In this document: piece by piece, positions 6,534 to 6,547 of the stretch | Position numbering within the stretch: position 1 is the first letter of the stretch | Layout of the letters: each line of letters opens with the position of its first letter | DNA from: JBFXCS01 sp050181915 | Lineage (GTDB): Bacteria; Actinomycetota; Thermoleophilia; Miltoncostaeales; Miltoncostaeaceae | Reading direction: 5' to 3' | DNA length: 6,547 nt | Assembly: GCA_050181915.1 (NCBI GenBank) | Contig: JBFXCS010000007.1 | Location: 1-6,547, forward strand | Program-made: the position numbers and the translations under genes | Notes under the pieces: model-generated | What the model saw: only the letters and a program-made list of their open reading frames with translations | The model's database searches: none | What the model was told of the DNA's origin: nothing

Positions 6534-6546
6534 GACTGTCCAGATA
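6534..6546 (-). repeat. Right copy of the imperfect terminal inverted repeat
   Basis: GACTGTCCAGATA is the inverted partner of 2-14 (11 of 13). Its TATC end also resembles the arms of the 19-bp inverted repeat, whose minus-strand copy reads TTATCAGGCTGGCC from 6480 down, against TTATCTGGACAGTC here. Confidence 0.4.
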
Positions 6547-6547
6547 A

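Larger units (their letters stand above)
2..6546 (-). mobile_element. Recombinase-trio (RIT-like / Tn554-like) mobile element with antirestriction cargo; ends uncertain
   Basis: Three adjacent, co-oriented, overlapping tyrosine recombinases of clearly different subfamilies are the signature of recombinase-in-trio elements. The sizes (449, 595, 736 residues) and the Cys-rich tails of the last two also recall Tn554-type recombinase sets. The firm core is 1013-6353. The outer limits given here follow a 13-bp imperfect inverted repeat at the two window edges and are tentative. No target-site duplication or host junction can be seen because the window stops there. The ardC-like gene would be the main cargo, probably helping the element survive entry into a new host. 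Confidence 0.5.

Noticed and set aside
1..6547. CRISPR array, tRNA or rRNA genes
   Set aside because: No regularly spaced repeats, no cloverleaf-like or CCA-ending segments, and no rRNA-like stretches were seen; nearly all of the window is protein-coding.

Overview
The window is GC-rich (about two-thirds G+C by eye). Its codon use is strongly GC3-biased, so the antisense frames stay open for long stretches. The protein style and GATCG-rich texture suggest a high-GC proteobacterium, most plausibly an alphaproteobacterium such as a sphingomonad. This is an inference from composition; there is no rRNA or housekeeping marker to confirm it. Everything recognisable belongs to the mobile or accessory gene pool.

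All genes lie on the minus strand and read from right to left as one compact operon. Positions 6354-6547 are non-coding leader DNA. It holds a perfect 19-bp inverted repeat (6422-6440 / 6467-6485) and a G-tract cluster with quadruplex potential over the ribosome-binding site of the first gene. Three tyrosine recombinases follow: A (6353-5004, 449 aa), B (5007-3220, 595 aa) and C (3223-1013, 736 aa). Both A/B and B/C junctions are 4-base ATGA stop-start overlaps. After a 53-base gap comes an ArdC-type antirestriction protein (959-57, 300 aa). Its stop overlaps, again as ATGA, a possible further gene that starts at 60 and runs out of the left edge.

The trio matches the plan of 'recombinases in trio' (RIT) elements: three divergent, translationally coupled tyrosine recombinases acting together. 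However, B and C are large and share a C-terminal cysteine motif (CPNAxIT), which is more reminiscent of the large TnpB-type recombinase of Tn554-like transposons. A keeps the full catalytic set. B lacks the first catalytic Arg and the box II His. C has Arg in place of the box II His. All three keep the tyrosine exactly nine residues after the last His/box III position. Together they probably catalyse movement of the element, and ArdC may protect the incoming DNA from restriction in a new host.

The window ends carry an imperfect inverted repeat (2-14 / 6534-6546, 11 of 13 positions), symmetric about the window. The ends may therefore be at or near the element's termini, but no flanking DNA is visible to confirm this. 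What looks least described is the combination: a large-subunit recombinase trio, a partly degenerate B subunit, a shared Cys-rich tail on B and C, and a coupled antirestriction cargo gene.
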